DNA of 64,000 bases from an uncultured Pontibacter sp. (lineage in GTDB: Bacteria > Bacteroidota > Bacteroidia > Cytophagales > Hymenobacteraceae): assembly GCA_947499125.1 (NCBI GenBank), contig CANMMP010000005.1, forward strand, positions 282,552 through 346,551, read 5' to 3'. Numbering within the stretch: the first letter of the stretch is position 1; each line of letters opens with the position of its first letter. Shown piece after piece: positions 63,981 to 64,000 of this stretch. The position numbers and the translations under genes are program-made. Under the pieces are notes generated by a model. The model saw only the letters and a program-made list of their open reading frames with translations, was not told the origin of the DNA and did not search any database.

Positions 63981-64000
63981 CACTCCCAATCGGACGAATG

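Noticed and set aside
63660..64000. rRNA gene start
   Set aside because: Only promoter sequences are present; no recognisable 16S sequence before the window ends.

Overview
This window reads as chromosome from a free-living member of the Bacteroidota, most likely Cytophagales close to Pontibacter/Hymenobacter. The evidence is a type IX secretion sorting tail on an SGNH hydrolase, Bacteroidota promoters of the TTG-19-TAnnTTTG type, a DUF420/DUF983 cytochrome-oxidase assembly cluster, Bacteroidota-type ClpP and trigger factor, and almost no Shine-Dalgarno sequences. Base composition is intermediate, with a few AT-rich genes that look imported. No rRNA gene, prophage, integrase or CRISPR array is visible.

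Layout. 1-1.7 kb: tail of a cytochrome-oxidase assembly operon (Sco-like, DUF420, a CxxC membrane protein, DUF983). 1.8-8.9 kb: a very large NtrY-like membrane histidine kinase translationally coupled to a large predicted outer-membrane protein. 9-11.9 kb: DUF2971 gene, hydroxyacid dehydrogenase, VOC protein, exported YciI protein. 12.4-17 kb: heptose epimerase (rfaD), a BtuF/BtuC-like importer lacking a linked ATPase plus a QueD-family enzyme, and lpxB. 17-18.7 kb: decayed lipoprotein genes, a REP element and an XRE/DUF2975 pair. 18.9-31.9 kb: acetyltransferases, diheme cytochrome c, an M16 protease pair, dipeptide epimerase, MarR-YceI, and a DPP-IV-like S9 peptidase. 32-43.4 kb: clpS-recR, aspC-rfaE1-trkH-trkH, hemE, marC, purK-purE. 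44-55.2 kb: clpX, clpP, tig, tRNA-Leu, relA/spoT-fur-STAS-purA, clpB. 55.2-64 kb: a GxxExxY pseudogene in an inverted-repeat element, nfi, a frameshifted phosphoribosyltransferase, an SGNH hydrolase, monomeric icd, a RAYT transposase beside its REP, and three stacked strong promoters leading out of the window, probably to an rRNA operon.

Functional themes. Protein quality control is concentrated here (clpS, clpX, clpP, clpB, tig, M16 and S9 peptidases). Lipopolysaccharide core and lipid A synthesis (rfaD, rfaE1, lpxB), purine synthesis (purK, purE, purA) and stringent response (relA/spoT) are also represented.

What stands out is a layer of repeats superimposed on ordinary genes. A 10-bp palindrome AACTATAGTT (sister form AAGTATACTT) and its half-sites recur throughout genes and spacers. 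Several intergenic islands are built almost wholly of palindromic elements. One family with ends GTCTGAATCAGGATT forms inverted-terminal-repeat elements that sit at stop codons; one copy carries a broken GxxExxY nuclease-fold gene. A second system pairs a RAYT transposase (nonsense at codon 3) with REP copies at 17.8 and 62.7 kb.
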